Notes: generated from the sequence alone by a model not told the origin. A DNA stretch of 64,000 nt from Metaphire vulgaris (GCA_018105865.1 CM030845.1:14793038-14857037); one strand, 5' to 3'; counted from the first letter of the stretch, positions 10,582-20,096 are shown. Numbers and translations: made by a program.

Positions 10582-11013
10582 TAGAGCTGTTAGGGTTTCA
10601 CCTCGTGCAATTTCATTCGGTTTCGGTTCAGGTTTAACCGAAAAACCGCGGTTTCGGTTCGGTTCGGGTTTCTGAACATCACTAGATAATGCACAGATTT
10701 TAAGCTTTCAAAATAGAGAAAGCGTCGTCTTTGTGTCATGTCTGTCATTGAGTCAGCAGCGCTGCCTATGAGAAAGTGATGTAAATTTTATGTAGGCCTA
10801 CAATAGATTTACTTTTAGGGACCTATGTAGCAATTATTGGCAAGTTCATTAACTGAGATCAATAGAAGGTGACTTAAGTCGCGCATAATCATGCATTGTA
10901 TTTGCTATTCTCTACGAAAAATAACCGTCCAAATTTGCATGGTCAAAACCGCGTTTCGGTTCGGTTCGAACCGAAAAACCGCGGTTTCGATTCGGTTAAC
11001 CGTAAAAGTACTA
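10582..11013. mobile_element. hAT (Ac-like) element with CGGTTCGG subterminal arrays
   Basis: The ends are TAGAGCTGTTAGGG and, inverted, TAGTACTTTTACGG. Flanks ATTGTGAG and GTTGTGAG match at 7 of 8. Just inside both ends lie AACCGAAACCGAACC/GGTTCGGTTCGG arrays, and the same strand carries TTTCGGTTCGG at both ends although the tips are inverted. The centre matches, in reverse, the element at 46647-47838. There is no transposase. TAGRG tips, 8-bp TSDs and subterminal repeat arrays recall Ac/Ds, where such motifs bind transposase. Confidence 0.85.
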
Positions 11014-11068
11014 GTTGTGAGCTCGGAAATTTTCTGCGGAATTTTTTCGGAAAAATTCCGGAAATGTT

Positions 11069-11091
11069 TCTTACTATTATTATTATTATTA

Positions 11092-11137
<46 letters not shown>

Positions 11138-11215
11138 TCTACTTGATAATTTATGTAGCGCTATAGCACGTCCAAGACCAAAGGCAAGAGCGTTTTACAA
11201 AAGGCAGTCATGGGG
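11069..11215 (-). mobile_element. LINE 3' tail with (AAT)n microsatellite (antisense)
   Basis: An (ATT)n run (11069-11136) is followed by the reverse complement of a LINE 3' UTR (TAGCGCTATAGCACGTCCAA, then GAGCGTTTTACAAAAGG). The CGCTATA/GAGCGC block is the common 3' motif of L2/CR1-like LINEs in this window. Only the tail is present. Confidence 0.8.
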
Positions 11216-11604
11216 CCTGTGGGGTAGGGCAGGGCAGGTATGGGTTGGGGCCTGGGCGGGGATGTGTTGGGGTCGGGGCGATTGGGAGAGGGATGGGCAG
11301 AGAAAAGGGGGATTGGGAGAGGGATGGGGAGAGGGAGGGAACGGAGGTTTGGGGCCTGTGGGGTAGGGCGGGACAGGGCGGGTATGGTTTGGGGCCTGAG
11401 CGATTGGCTGGGGTGGGGCTCGGCCCGAGCCCGAGCTTTGAGGCCCGCCCGGCCCGTAGCCCGTACCTTGCCGCCCGGCCCGAGGTACGGGCGGGACTGC
11501 AAGGTAATTTCATAAAAGTATAATCTGCTAACACGATATTAAATACAATATTCGTTTGTAAACTCAAAATCAAATAATTTTCATAAATTATATTTTTAAA
11601 ATTA

Positions 11605-11605
<1 letters not shown>

Positions 11606-11640
<35 letters not shown>

Positions 11641-12450
11641 GAAAATTTATAGATCGCAGTAAGCATAGTGTAGACTAAAGTCAAAAGCGCTTAACAATGA
11701 ACATTATAAGATATATTAAACATATGCGTCTTAAGGCACTTGATAAACAAATCAGGGGAGGTCACAATTGTCATGTTCTTCGGCAGAGAGTTCCACAGGC
11801 TCGGATTGCGCCTCCTGAAAAATCTGTCACCGAAGACAGCCGTCTTGGACGGAGGAGGAACCACCAATTGACGACAGTTGCTTGAGCGAAGCCGCGATCG
11901 CCGATCGACCGCCGTAGACTTGATGACCAGGCCCGATAAGTAGCTGGGGCAAAAGGGGTCATACAGCGCCCGAAATGTTAGCCAACAACGCTTGAAGGCT
12001 ATGCGCTCCGGAATCCTGAGCCAGTGAAGTTTATCACGTAGAAACGGTGTCACGTGCTCGTTCCAACTCGAGCCAAAGATCAGACGAGCTGAGACGTTTA
12101 GCACTGACTGAAGACGATTTAGTTGATTGACAGGAAGTCCGAGCAGAACGCTATTACAATAATCTACTCGAGCTAAGACGAGGGCACGGACGAGATTGAC
12201 GACGACAGGCACCGGCAGGTATCGACGGATCTCCCTGATCCTTCGCAGCTGAAAGAAACAGGTACGAATGACGTTGTCCAAATGTCCGACAAACGAGAGT
12301 GTCTCGTCAAAAAGAACTCCAAGGAGACGCAGTTCTGTGCTCGGAGTGACATCAACATCACCAATCGGAAGCGTATTCCGGCATGTAAGATGCCTCCTCC
12401 GAGGAGTGCTTAACCAGAGGAGTTCAGTCTTCTCCGGGTTCAACGTTTCT
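11606..12450 (-). mobile_element. L2/CR1-like LINE 3' fragment (antisense) with (AAT)n tail
   Basis: Begins with an (ATT)n tail (11606-11640), a short 3' UTR, then an antisense RT C-terminus. It is 5' truncated near 12450 (the frame opens inside the protein at MNPEKTELLW). It is a GC-richer family than the 15-18 kb LINE. Nested within the hAT-type element 11408-12714, so it is younger than that element. Confidence 0.88.
11691..12443 (-). pseudogene. LINE reverse transcriptase C-terminal domain (250 codons, uninterrupted)
   Basis: Reads NPEKTELLW, then LGVLFDETLSFVGHLDNVI, RRIREIRRYLP, ARVDYCNSVLLGLPV, and the C-terminal SLWNSLPKNMT segment. These follow the YADD motif in L2/CR1-type RTs; the active site itself lies upstream and is absent. 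The frame has no stop, which suggests a fairly recent insertion, but without promoter or catalytic motif it cannot act. Confidence 0.88.
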
Positions 12451-12752
12451 TAGCTGTTCCCTAATTAAAATTTTTATTACAGCTTAGTTGTAACTATTGT
12501 ATAATTGTCAATAGAACATTAACATTTTGTTGCTGTTAGGAAAAGAGGAGGAAAAAGACAAGACTAAACAAATATAAACTTGAATTTATTACAGAAATAT
12601 TGTTAGCGCCCGGCCCGTACAAGGCCCGTAGCCCGTACATTTGCGCCCGTAGCTCGTACCTCGAGGCCCATAGCCCGTACCGAGGCGCCCGGCCCGGTAC
12701 GGGCCCCACCCCAGGCGATTGGGAGAGGGATGGGTGAGGGAAGGAGACGGGG

Positions 12753-12863
12753 GTTTAAGCTGCAATTAAGACGCTTCGTTAAACACTCCGTTGATAATAC
12801 AGTTTTGATTAAACAATATTTGGTTGTCAATGACAACAGCGTCTTGCAATACCTGTCGTGTAT
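12753..12863 (+). repeat. Conserved 3' module, copy 1 (AAGACGCTTCGTTAAAC type)
   Basis: This ~110-bp block (from TTTAAGCTGCAATTAAGACG to ACCTGTCGTGT) recurs at 22231-22340, 28165-28267 and 38064-38166, always at the right edge of a GC-rich tandem array. Internal marks are GACGCTTCRTYAAACGCTCC and GGTTGTCRATGRCAACGACGTC, the latter close to self-complementary. Probably the 3' end of a non-autonomous element; class unknown. Confidence 0.8.
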
Positions 12864-13380
12864 CCGTCGGACGGACGGACATACATCGAGAATTATATAA
12901 CAAGATTACTATTACTATTATTACTTTTTATTATTATTTATAATTATGACTATTTATAACTATTCATTTGTTAGGCATTTGTAAACAGCAAAGCTAAAAT
13001 TGCTGAGTCAGTATTGTCAGTAGCTGCAAAATAAGGCGTTTGTTCCTTTTTGTCGTAATATCGCCTAATTTTACTGATATGAGCGCTAATTAGCAGCATA
13101 TATGTTCACGAACTTACAGTAGCAGTCAAAAGTAATTGACACAGTATGAAATTTCATACCATGGTCAACTTATAAAACGATTTTGATTTGTTTTAAAATC
13201 AGGAATCGATATAGGTTAGTTCATAAGAAAATAAGGTCCCTTAGTAATAATAACAGCATACGAAGTATGTAAAAAGTCCAGGGAGGTTAAGCTTAAGATA
13301 CTCAGTAGGTGGCGCTAGGCATCATTGAGTTTCCCGAGTTAGTGTGGGAATCCTGTAACGATATTCCATTGCTGGGTATC
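12864..13380. other. No recognisable feature
   Basis: AT-rich sequence with a short (ATT)n/(ACT)n patch near 12905-12960. No coding sense recognised. Confidence 0.5.
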
Positions 13381-13386
13381 ATTTTC

Positions 13387-13760
13387 TCATGTTATCAAGT
13401 CAATGCAAGAACTGTTCAAATCTGGGCGTGATTTCAACTTGCTAATTATTTCTTTCATGGTTTTCATTTTCTTCTGCTGCCTCAACAAACGCTGTCTGGC
13501 TACTTTAAGTCGTTTTTGGCATGCCTGTCGATCCTGTTGCTGTAGCTCAACAATGCAATCATATTTCCGTTTCATTTCTCGCGGACTCGACTGAATTGCA
13601 TAGCTGTGAAAAACACTTACTGGAGGTAGTTTAAAAGGCTTCACTTCTTCAACAATGTCAACTCCAATTGATGGGCTTTGCTGTGGCTCACAGAAAGTGC
13701 TTGTTGAGTTGCTGGAATCCGATGGTTGCTGATTACGCCTTTGAAGCAGACGTCGTTTTT
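13387..13760 (-). pseudogene. P-element/THAP9-like transposase, post-THAP coiled-coil part (inverted)
   Basis: The antisense frame has a basic, Ser-rich linker, then HSYAIQSSPREMKRKYDCIV and a Lys/Gln/Arg-rich coiled coil (QQQDRQACQKRLKVARQRLL). HSYA followed by a charged coiled coil is typical between the THAP zinc finger and the catalytic part of P/THAP9 proteins. The strand is opposite to the next coding block at 13783, so an inversion with a break near 13740-13780 probably separated them. No THAP C2CH finger is visible. Confidence 0.65.
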
Positions 13761-13782
13761 GGACCTTTTTTTGCTTACACAG

Positions 13783-13965
13783 AATTCTAGAGAACGATAC
13801 TGCGAAGATCTTCGGTCATTTGCACAGACTTTACACTTCTACAGCCCAAAAGCTTATGATTTTGTTCGTCGCTCATTTTCATTGTCACTTCCTCATCCGT
13901 CAACGTTAAGAGTTTGGTATTCTTCTGTTGAAGGAAAGCCTGGTTTTACAAGTGAGGCGTTTGAG
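13783..13965 (+). pseudogene. P-element/THAP9-like transposase exon with splice-like borders
   Basis: A 61-codon block reads from SRERYCEDLRSFAQTLHFYS through KAYDFVRRSFSLSLPHPSTL to GKPGFTSEAFE. This is the conserved region ahead of the catalytic domain in P/THAP9 transposases (LHFYSPKAY, LPHP, GFTSEA). It is preceded by a pyrimidine tract and CACAG (to 13782) and followed by GTAACA (13966). Its phase fits the block at 19246 without loss of a base, so the two were probably adjacent exons. Confidence 0.82.
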
Positions 13966-14049
13966 GTAACATATATAAATGCTGAACTTACTTTTACTAT
14001 TTTAAGTGAAACTCAAGTTGCTTTGATCGTTAGTGACACATACAAAAAT

Positions 14050-14240
14050 TGTCCAAAAATTGTTTACATAATTAATGGATAGCCCCTTATCTGTCCCTTT
14101 TGCAAGGACAAATACTAGACTCTTTACAATTTCCTTTTTTGCCATGTTTTTTGCATTCTAATAAGTAGTATTCCATGAAATTTCCTAGTTTTTGATTACT
14201 TGTAAAAAGTGAAATTGTTGACGTCAACTTCTCTTGACCT
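14050..14240. mobile_element. P-type(?) repeat: one internal end plus left half of a split copy
   Basis: ATAATTAATGGATAGCCCC at 14065-14083 matches the terminal sequence of the repeat at 2982 and 18693. After ~90 bases, 14180-14240 matches 2845-2900 and stops at GACCT, where the LTR retrotransposon entered. The other half continues at 18620. Confidence 0.65.
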
Positions 14241-14305
14241 TGTGGCGTGGTGCCTTATATTATATTAATACTAAGACAACACGTCTGAATATATTATATA
14301 AGTAG

Positions 14306-14565
14306 TGACGTTCGAAAGCTTCTAACAGAGCGCTCGGGCTCTGACGCTGGGCATCTGTCAGGTTCATCTCCATGTAGAAACAGAAAGCGTCTGTTCCCAG
14401 GAAACACAGCAGAATCGCGGCCTGTCGAGCCTCGTCTTCACGGTCGATTCCTGCCGCTTTCGAATACTCCAACCATTTCTGTGCGAAATTCTTCCATTCG
14501 CTCGCTAGATCGGTCGCATCCAGGTTCAGTGCCTCTGGAAATTGAATGTTCGACGCAAAAGACAT
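14306..14565 (-). pseudogene. Gag N-terminal fragment of the LTR retrotransposon
   Basis: The antisense frame starts MSFASNIQFPEALNLDATD and continues with LASEWKNFAQKWLEYSKAAG, then AILLCFLGTDAFCFYM and LLEAFERHYL. A tryptophan-anchored W..F...W..Y...A pattern and LL...G.DA are typical of the capsid-like Gag start in Gypsy/K02A2.6-type elements. It begins about 70 bases after the primer-binding-like site. The frame runs into the truncated 3' LTR at 14304, so protease, RT and integrase are entirely deleted. Confidence 0.78.
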
Positions 14566-14633
14566 TTCGACGTCGTACAGTGTTCGAAGCTGCTACGGTC
14601 GAAATTCTTAATCTACTTAATCTATTTAATTAA

Positions 14634-14645
14634 CTTCTGACACCA
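14634..14645 (-). other. Putative primer-binding site
   Basis: Minus-strand TGGTGTCAGAAG lies immediately after the LTR end GCCACA. TGGYGTCAGAAG-like sites starting with TGG are standard for tRNA-primed reverse transcription. I cannot assign the tRNA with certainty. Confidence 0.65.
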
Positions 14646-14979
14646 TGTGGCGTGGTGCCTTATATTATAATACTAAGACAACACGTCTGAATATATTATA
14701 TAAGTACAGGGTGTCTACGAAAAAAACCCCCCAGCAGGAAAACTTTGATTTCTTAAAAGTTCCTAAATATATTTCTATCAAAATTTCCACTCGTGTACAG
14801 CACATATTTCCCCACCTTTCTGCCAATTTTCATCTCATTTGCGTGTAAGATGGCTATTTTGTGAGATATCAAAGTCAAAATTCGATTTTTACGAATCAAC
14901 AGACAAAATTTTATTGATTGTCTAGAAATTTCAACTTAAACCACAATTGTTCAAGATGGTTATCGGACATAATTGCAAA

Positions 14980-15001
14980 CCCTAACCCTAACCCTAACCT
15001 T
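14980..15001. repeat. Interstitial telomere-like (CCCTAA)3 tract
   Basis: Three adjacent CCCTAA units plus CCTTAA lie exactly at the upstream junction of the LINE copy. A shorter CCCTAA/CCTTAA tract occurs at 1110-1130. The complement is the TTAGGG metazoan telomere repeat. Confidence 0.75.
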
Positions 15002-15071
15002 AATTGCAAAAATTGTTCGGTATCCAAAGCCAAGCCCCCGCAATGTCTGAATTCGCATCTTATCTTGCCAG

Positions 15072-16466
15072 TTGATCGAGGCAACCCCACCTGGCTTTTC
15101 CCTCTTGAGCTTTCCCCGTTTGAAAAAAATTACCAACTGTTCTTCTAATCTAGGTGGAGGCACTGCTTTTCTTATTCGTGATCATATACAAATTAGCAAT
15201 TCCTCTTCAATGAATTTCTCTTCATTTGAATGCTCATTAGTCACCCTCAATCTTCCTCTCTCAAAACTAACTATTTTTAACATTTATCGTCCCCATTATC
15301 ATCAAAATACTCAGCCTCATTTGTGACATTCCTTGATGAATTTACCTCTTTTGGGCTCTGCAGCTACAACTCCACACGAATTCTTAATTACTGGCGACTT
15401 TAATTTACACGTGGACAAGAGTGATGATCCTAACTCTACCCAATTCATGCAGCTGCTCACACAGACAAACCTCACGCAACACATATCTCTTCCAACTCAC
15501 ACTTTTGGACACACTTTAGATCTACTTATCACGTCATCTTCTTCATCATTATCTCCAATCTCAGCAATTAGTCAAGTCTCTCCATCTGATCATTTTCCCA
15601 TCTTCACCATTTTAAGTATCTGCTCACCGACTCCTCCTCCACCTCGTGGCACCTACTCATTCCGCCGTCTCAACAAAATTGACATTGCCTTGTTCTGTGA
15701 TAACATTAAGTCATCTGACCTAATTACTAACACCCCTACTACCCTGTCATCACTGATCGATAAATACAATTCTGTGCTTTCTGGTCTTCTCAATAAACAT
15801 GCTCCTATCATCACTAGACCTTTTTCGTCTCATAACAGCAAACCCTGGTATAACTCTTTCATTCATGCTTTCAAGTCATTTCGCAGACGTCTTGAGCGAA
15901 CCTACCATAAAACACATTCTCCATCTGACCTTTTAAATCTTCGTTCCACCACCAACCGCTATCATAATCTCCTTACATCTGCCAAAAAGAAGTACTATTC
16001 TAACATCATTTCAACAAATAGCTCAAATCCACGTAAGCTCTGGAAAACTGTAAATGATCTTTTCCATCGCAAAGACTCAAAACCTCTCCCTCAATCCATT
16101 TCCCTGTCAGAACTTGCTGAATCTTTTGCTAAGTTCTTCTCTGTAAAAATCTCCAAGATTCGCAGTGTCCTCAAGTCTTTCACTATTACTCAAACCACCT
16201 CTCCTCATTATCCTCCTCCCCCACAACCTCCATGCAATTTATCCAGCTTCACTCCTACAACTGAAGAAGAGGTATCCAAACTTCTACTATCCTTGCCAAA
16301 CAAACAATGTGATCTAGATCCCATACCTACCTCTTTACTCAAACAGTGTGCCACCGTGCTTACGCCTATTATAACTAGAATCATCAACCTCTCTCTTATC
16401 TCAGGCACTTTCCCATCCGCATTCAAAAACTCTTTTGTCACTCCTCTCCTAAAAGCCTGGTCTTGA
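15072..16466 (+). pseudogene. LINE endonuclease (C-terminal part) and linker to RT
   Basis: Frames 15072-15326 and 15333-16466 hold GGGTAFLIRDHI, then GDFNLHVD (15393 onward) with catalytic Asp/Asn, and SDHFPIF (15585 onward) with the terminal Asp-His pair of AP-like endonucleases. The following ~250 residues form the linker (SFRRLNKIDIALFCDNI, YYSNIISTNSSNPRKLWKTV) leading to the RT fingers (NKQCDLDPIPTSLLKQC). A TGA near 15326 and a shift after TPLLK near 16455 disrupt it. Confidence 0.9.
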
Positions 16467-17870
16467 CAGAGAAGATCTCAATAACTATCGCCCCATCTCA
16501 AATCTTTCTCTTCTATCAAAACTTACTGAAAAAATTGTGCTTTCCAGACTGAATGAACACCTTTCAAGTAACTCACTATATAATGCTCATCAATCTGCCT
16601 ACACTAAACATCACTCAACTGAAACTGTCCTCGCCTACATTTATGACAGACTCTTAACTGCAATTGGTCTTCGCCAAGTTACTGGCCTTTGTCTCCTTGA
16701 TCTCTCTGCAGCATTTGATACCATAGATCACAAAATTCTGCTCGAGCGACTCTCTCTCTGGTTTGGCATATCTGAAAAGGCTCACAACTGGTTTGCATCT
16801 TATCTCAAATCTCGGTCTTTTCAAGTGTCCTGTCTTGGCCAAATTTCTCTTTCTCATATTATAGATTATGGAGTGCCTCAAGGATCTGTTCTCAGGCCTG
16901 TACTGTTCAGCCTTTACACCACACCACTTTCATCTCTAATTAATTCCCTCAAATTAAACCACCAACTCTATGCCGATGACACTCAGCTATTCCTTTCCTT
17001 CTCACCTCTTTCATTCAATGCTTCTATTATTGAGCTTGAATCTGCATTCTCGTCAATCTCTGCATGGATGTCATCTAATCTCCTCGCTCTCAACCCATCT
17101 AAGACAGAGTTTCTTTTAATCGGACTACCCCAACAACTCAAAAAAATTGACAATCCTAAACTAGTTTTGGCTCCTGACACCACAATAATCCCTGTTCCAA
17201 CTGCTAGAAATCTCGGATTCAAATTTGACTCTTTTCTAAACTTCGAATCACAAATCTCCCAACTTTCAAAAGCCTGCTTTATTCATATTCGTGACCTTCG
17301 TCGCCTACGTCCTTGTCTTGATATTAAGACTGCGTCCACAATCGCCACCTCTATAGTCCACTCCAAATTAGATTACTGTAACTCCTCTACTATAACCTTC
17401 CCAAAGCCTCCATCAACAAATTGCAATCAATACAAAATGCACTTGCTCGTGCTGTTACTAAGTCACCTAAATTCTCCCATATTTCACCCATACTAAAATC
17501 ATTACATTGGCTTAAAATAACAGAACGTATCCAATATAAGATAATAACACTTACACATAGCTCACTTCAGTCATCAAAACCTGTCTACCTTAGATCACTA
17601 TTAACCCCTCAGCCTCCTCGACCCACACGTTCGTCATCTCATCTCACTCTGTCACGCCCGCTAAATCAGTCATCCCTGAAAATTTGCAACCGTGCCTTCT
17701 CATATGCTGCACCTGAACTCTGGAACTCGATCCCAGCTTCCCTTCGCACACTTGGACACTTTAAAACAATAAAATCTGATTCCTCATTTCCTATAATTCC
17801 CGCACTATCTCCTCAAGTCTTCAGGTCTAAGCTTAAATCCTTCCTGTTTCTGAAATCATTTCCGCCATAG
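16467..17870 (+). pseudogene. LINE reverse transcriptase core and C-terminus
   Basis: From NYRPISNLSLLSKLTEKIV, then the motif A region (CLLDLSAAFDTIDHKILLER), motif B (GVPQGSVLRPVLFSLY) and the catalytic YADD box (16969-16980), followed by DTQLF, NPSKTEFLLIG, and after a one-base deletion near 17382 the terminal SLKICNRAFSYAAPELWNSI part ending at 17870. AFDTIDH, YADDTQLF and the LWNSIP ending are hallmarks of the L2/CR1/Jockey assemblage. The break lies after the active site. Confidence 0.92.
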
Positions 17871-18619
17871 CTGTAACAACCTAGCCTCACTGCCCTTCGG
17901 ATATTGACCATTGCCTGGCTGATCCCACACCTTTCCTATAGCTATTTTAAGAGAGGCTGAGCGCCTGAGAATAAGCAGCTACTGTTGTGCTGCTTTCCAA
18001 GGCGCTATAGAAATCCACGAGATTTTACTTACTTACTTACTTACTTATCTTCATTCGATATTTTACCCATTTTGAAAGTTTAAATCAAACTTTTATTGTT
18101 ATGTCGAATTCTGTGAGTTTAAAAACATGTTTACAAAATTTCATTCGATTTAAACTTTACTACTACTACTGGAACAATAACAACAACTGCTAATAATACC
18201 ACCAAAATTGACATGAAGCCAAATTTATGTGAAGCTGTAGATATTTAGGCCTGTCATGCTGCGACTTAGTAAAAATCGAATTTTGACTTTGATATCTCAC
18301 AAAATGGCCACCTTACATGCAAATGAGATGAAAATTGACAGAAAGGTGGGGAAATATGTCCTGCACAAGTGTGGCAATTTTGATAAAAATATATTTAGGA
18401 ACTTTTAAGAAATCAAAGTTTTCCTGCTGGGGTTTTTTTTTCGTAGACACCCTGTAGATATGTATTCTAGCAATGTACAAGCAATGGTTGAGTCTTTATC
18501 TATCGACGTTCGGACAACGAATGTCTGCCTTCAGCTATAGTACAGTTCAGCGTCCTAGTTAGTGTTCGTCTATTGGATGGGAGGCGGAGCTTGTCTACTT
18601 AGAATGCCATCACGTGACA

Positions 18620-18693
18620 GACCTCCCCCTGTCAACGACTGTCAAACTTTTCCAAACCCCCTCCCCCTAAATTGTTGACGTAATTAATGGACA
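18620..18693. mobile_element. Right half of the split P-type(?) repeat
   Basis: Starts at the second GACCT and reads CCCCCTGTCAACGACTG, then GACGTAATTAATGGACAGCC, matching 2900-2982. With 14180-14240 it forms one repeat interrupted by the LTR element. It lies ~550 bp before the next transposase exon. Confidence 0.75.
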
Positions 18694-19245
18694 GCCCCAT
18701 AACCAAATTTCAAATATGAAACTATTGATAAGTCTGCTTTAAAATATTTACCTCTGTTTTAATAATCATGCATTATCTATGTCTGCTTATAAATTATGCA
18801 TTTTCTATATCTGCTGTATTTTGTAATAATTATGCATTACCTATGTCTGCCGTTATTATTCCTCAAATAATAATGCAATTTTTTTGGTTACTTCCTTTCT
18901 GGATTCCCTATCCCTTTAGTAGCCTTATTTATTCCTGTCATTCAAGTATTAATTTTTTATGTCCATACTAGTTAAAAATAAAGTTCTACATGTTTATCTT
19001 TTCTAACTTTAAATTGAATTTTGAACTGACTGTATTATATATAAAAAATTATTGTATGTAATATGTATGACATTGAAGGAATAAATGAATCTGAATGTTA
19101 AAAAAATAGATAAATATTCCTGACTATCACTTTAAATGCAAACATTCCATTTATAGTTTATCACCACTGTCATTAAGTGTCTTAGAAAGTTCAAAGAATT
19201 CAATGTTATACTTGTATGTTATACTTTTATGTTCATTTATTGCAG
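18694..19245. other. AT-rich remainder of presumed intron
   Basis: Contains an imperfect tandem of ATTATGCATTAYCTATGTCTGC units near 18765-18860 and ends in a plausible acceptor (TTCATTTATTGCAG). No coding sense. Confidence 0.5.
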
Positions 19246-19803
19246 CATCTAAAGAATAGCACGAATCCGTCATCACCGCTAATTTTCTCCTTGATGTTCG
19301 ATGAGATGGCCATCAAAAAACATGTTCAGTGGACCGGCAAGGAGATAATTGCATTCGTTGACATGGGAACAGGACTTGACGACAGTAGTCTGCCAGTTGC
19401 AACTGAAGTCCTAATGTTCATAATCGTCCCAATTAATGCAGTTTGGAAGATGCCAATTGGTTACTTTCTAACTGATGGTTTGTCGGCAGATGTCAAAACC
19501 AATTTGGTCGTGGATGCAATAAAAAAAAACTGTATATGGTGAACGTGCGTGTTGCATCGGTGGTGTCTGATGGACCGGCCACTAACCTCTCAGTGGCAAG
19601 TAAACTTGGTGCATCGTTAACTGCTGACAACATGAGACCGTATTTCTGTCATCCAGAACAGGAACAGTGGAAGGTTTACATAATCTTTGATGCAGCACAC
19701 ATGTTGAAGCTAATGCGTAATACGATAGCAGAGAAGAAAATTTTATGTGACTCGAACGGTAAACAGATCCGATGGAAGCACGTAGTAGATCTATATGAAC
19801 TGT
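19246..19803 (+). pseudogene. P-element/THAP9-like transposase, catalytic-domain exon
   Basis: Reads SLMFDEMAIKKHVQWTGKEI, then GYFLTDGLSA, a frameshift in a run of nine A (19521-19529), then ASVVSDGPATNLSVASKLGA, FDAAHMLKLMRNTIAEKKIL and IRWKHVVDLYEL. MFDEM and SDGxxTN carry the first acidic catalytic residues of the RNase H-like P-transposase core, and D(A/P)xHMLKLxRN is a conserved block. The end is cut by a MITE at about 19804, so the GTP-binding insertion and C-terminus are missing. Confidence 0.88.
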
Positions 19804-20096
19804 CTGGAGGGGGCCCGGGCCGATGATGAATATGTATAATTAACAATAAAATGAATAATAACACTAAAGAATGGTTAAAAATGTCAGTTTAGCAGAGGGG
19901 CCCGGCGAGCACAAGGGGGCCCGGGACACAGTGCTAAATAAACGGCTGACGAGCAACAAAAAAAGTCGTCAACACTTATAAACGTAAACGGCTGACGAGC
20001 AAAAAAAAAGGTCGTCAAGAAATTATTACTTCTCAAGGGCCCGTCGGCCATTCTGCACAGGGGCCCGGAATTTCTCTCGGAGGGCCTGTCTGCATT
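19804..20096 (+). mobile_element. MITE of the CAGGSCCGCCGAGAG family, left end eroded
   Basis: Matches the complete members at 59722-60049 and 61769-62653: GGGGGCCCGGGCCGATGATG near the left, two GACGAGC-A(n)-GTCGTC modules (about 19945-19970, 19987-20018), and the right end CATTCTGCACAGGGGCCCGG...GGGCCTG. The first ~40 bases of the family are absent here. It truncates the P-type transposase. Confidence 0.8.

Larger units (their letters stand above)
11408..12714. mobile_element. hAT-type element with CCCGTAGCCCGTACC arrays, perfect 8-bp TSD
   Basis: The ends CTGGGGTGGGGC are inverted at the other end (GCCCCACCCCAG), flanked by exact GCGATTGG (11400-11407, 12715-12722). Both subterminal regions carry GGCCCGTAGCCCGTAC-type arrays on the same strand. 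The AT-rich centre was entered by a LINE (11606-12450). No transposase is left. The C-type first base (CTG rather than CAG/TAG) is unusual, but the TSD is exact. Confidence 0.85.
11216..12752. repeat. GC-rich GGGGCCTG(N)GGGTAGGGC array, split by a hAT-type element
   Basis: Both flanks (11216-11407 and 12715-12752) belong to a purine-rich, imperfect array with repeated GGGTTTGGGGCC, GGGTAGGGC and GCGATTGGGAGAGGGATGGG words. The same array occurs at 21530-22230. The hAT-type element at 11408-12714 inserted into it, duplicating GCGATTGG. Proline- and glycine-rich open frames across it are artefacts of base composition. It adjoins the conserved 3' module at 12753. Confidence 0.85.
15010..18045 (+). 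mobile_element. L2/CR1-like LINE, longest copy of its family in the window
   Basis: Carries partial endonuclease, complete RT core, C-terminal domain, 3' UTR with GGCGCTATAGAAATCCACGA and a (TTAC)n tail. The 5' part of the endonuclease is missing, and the junction holds a CCCTAA tract. At least three lesions break the ORF (stop near 15326, shifts near 16455 and 17382). Relatives are at 1197, 3001 and 58616. The tail type resembles L2-clade elements. Confidence 0.92.
14707..18454. mobile_element. TA-flanked element with ~190-bp TIRs (CAGGGTGTCTACGAAAA), LINE inside
   Basis: Left arm 14707-14895 and right arm 18265-18454 are inverted copies with scattered mismatches; the tips read CAGGGTGTCTACGAAAA. 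TA flanks both (14705-14706, 18455-18456). It split the 5' LTR of the retrotransposon. No transposase survives; the interior is mostly a LINE (about 15010-18045) plus AT-rich remnants (18046-18264). TA targeting and long TIRs suggest a mariner-like or related non-autonomous element. Confidence 0.85.
14241..18619 (-). mobile_element. Gypsy-like LTR retrotransposon relic, 5-bp TSD GACCT
   Basis: Flanked by exact GACCT (14236-14240, 18620-18624) inside the P-type repeat, whose uninterrupted form is seen at 2895. Read on the minus strand, the 5' LTR starts TGTCACGTGATGGC (18619), is split by the TIR element at 14707-18454, and ends GCCACA at 14646; its rebuilt length is about 224 bp. Then come a primer-binding-like site and a gag start. 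The 3' LTR (14241-14304) keeps only its end, after a large internal deletion. TG...CA ends and the 5-bp TSD are diagnostic. Confidence 0.88.
13966..19245 (+). other. Presumed intron of the P-type transposase, filled with nested insertions
   Basis: It runs from GTAACA to TTTATTGCAG. Joining the flanking exons restores the conserved order GFTSEAFE then HLKNS...LMFDEMA. Inside lie P-type terminal repeats, an LTR retrotransposon with 5-bp TSD, a TA-flanked TIR element and a LINE. Non-repeat remains are at about 13966-14060 and 18694-19245. Splicing itself is inferred only from sequence. Confidence 0.6.

Noticed and set aside
11161..11573. Overlapping proline-, glycine- and arginine-rich frames on both strands
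   Set aside because: They arise from the GC-rich array; all frames are open because stop codons are AT-rich.
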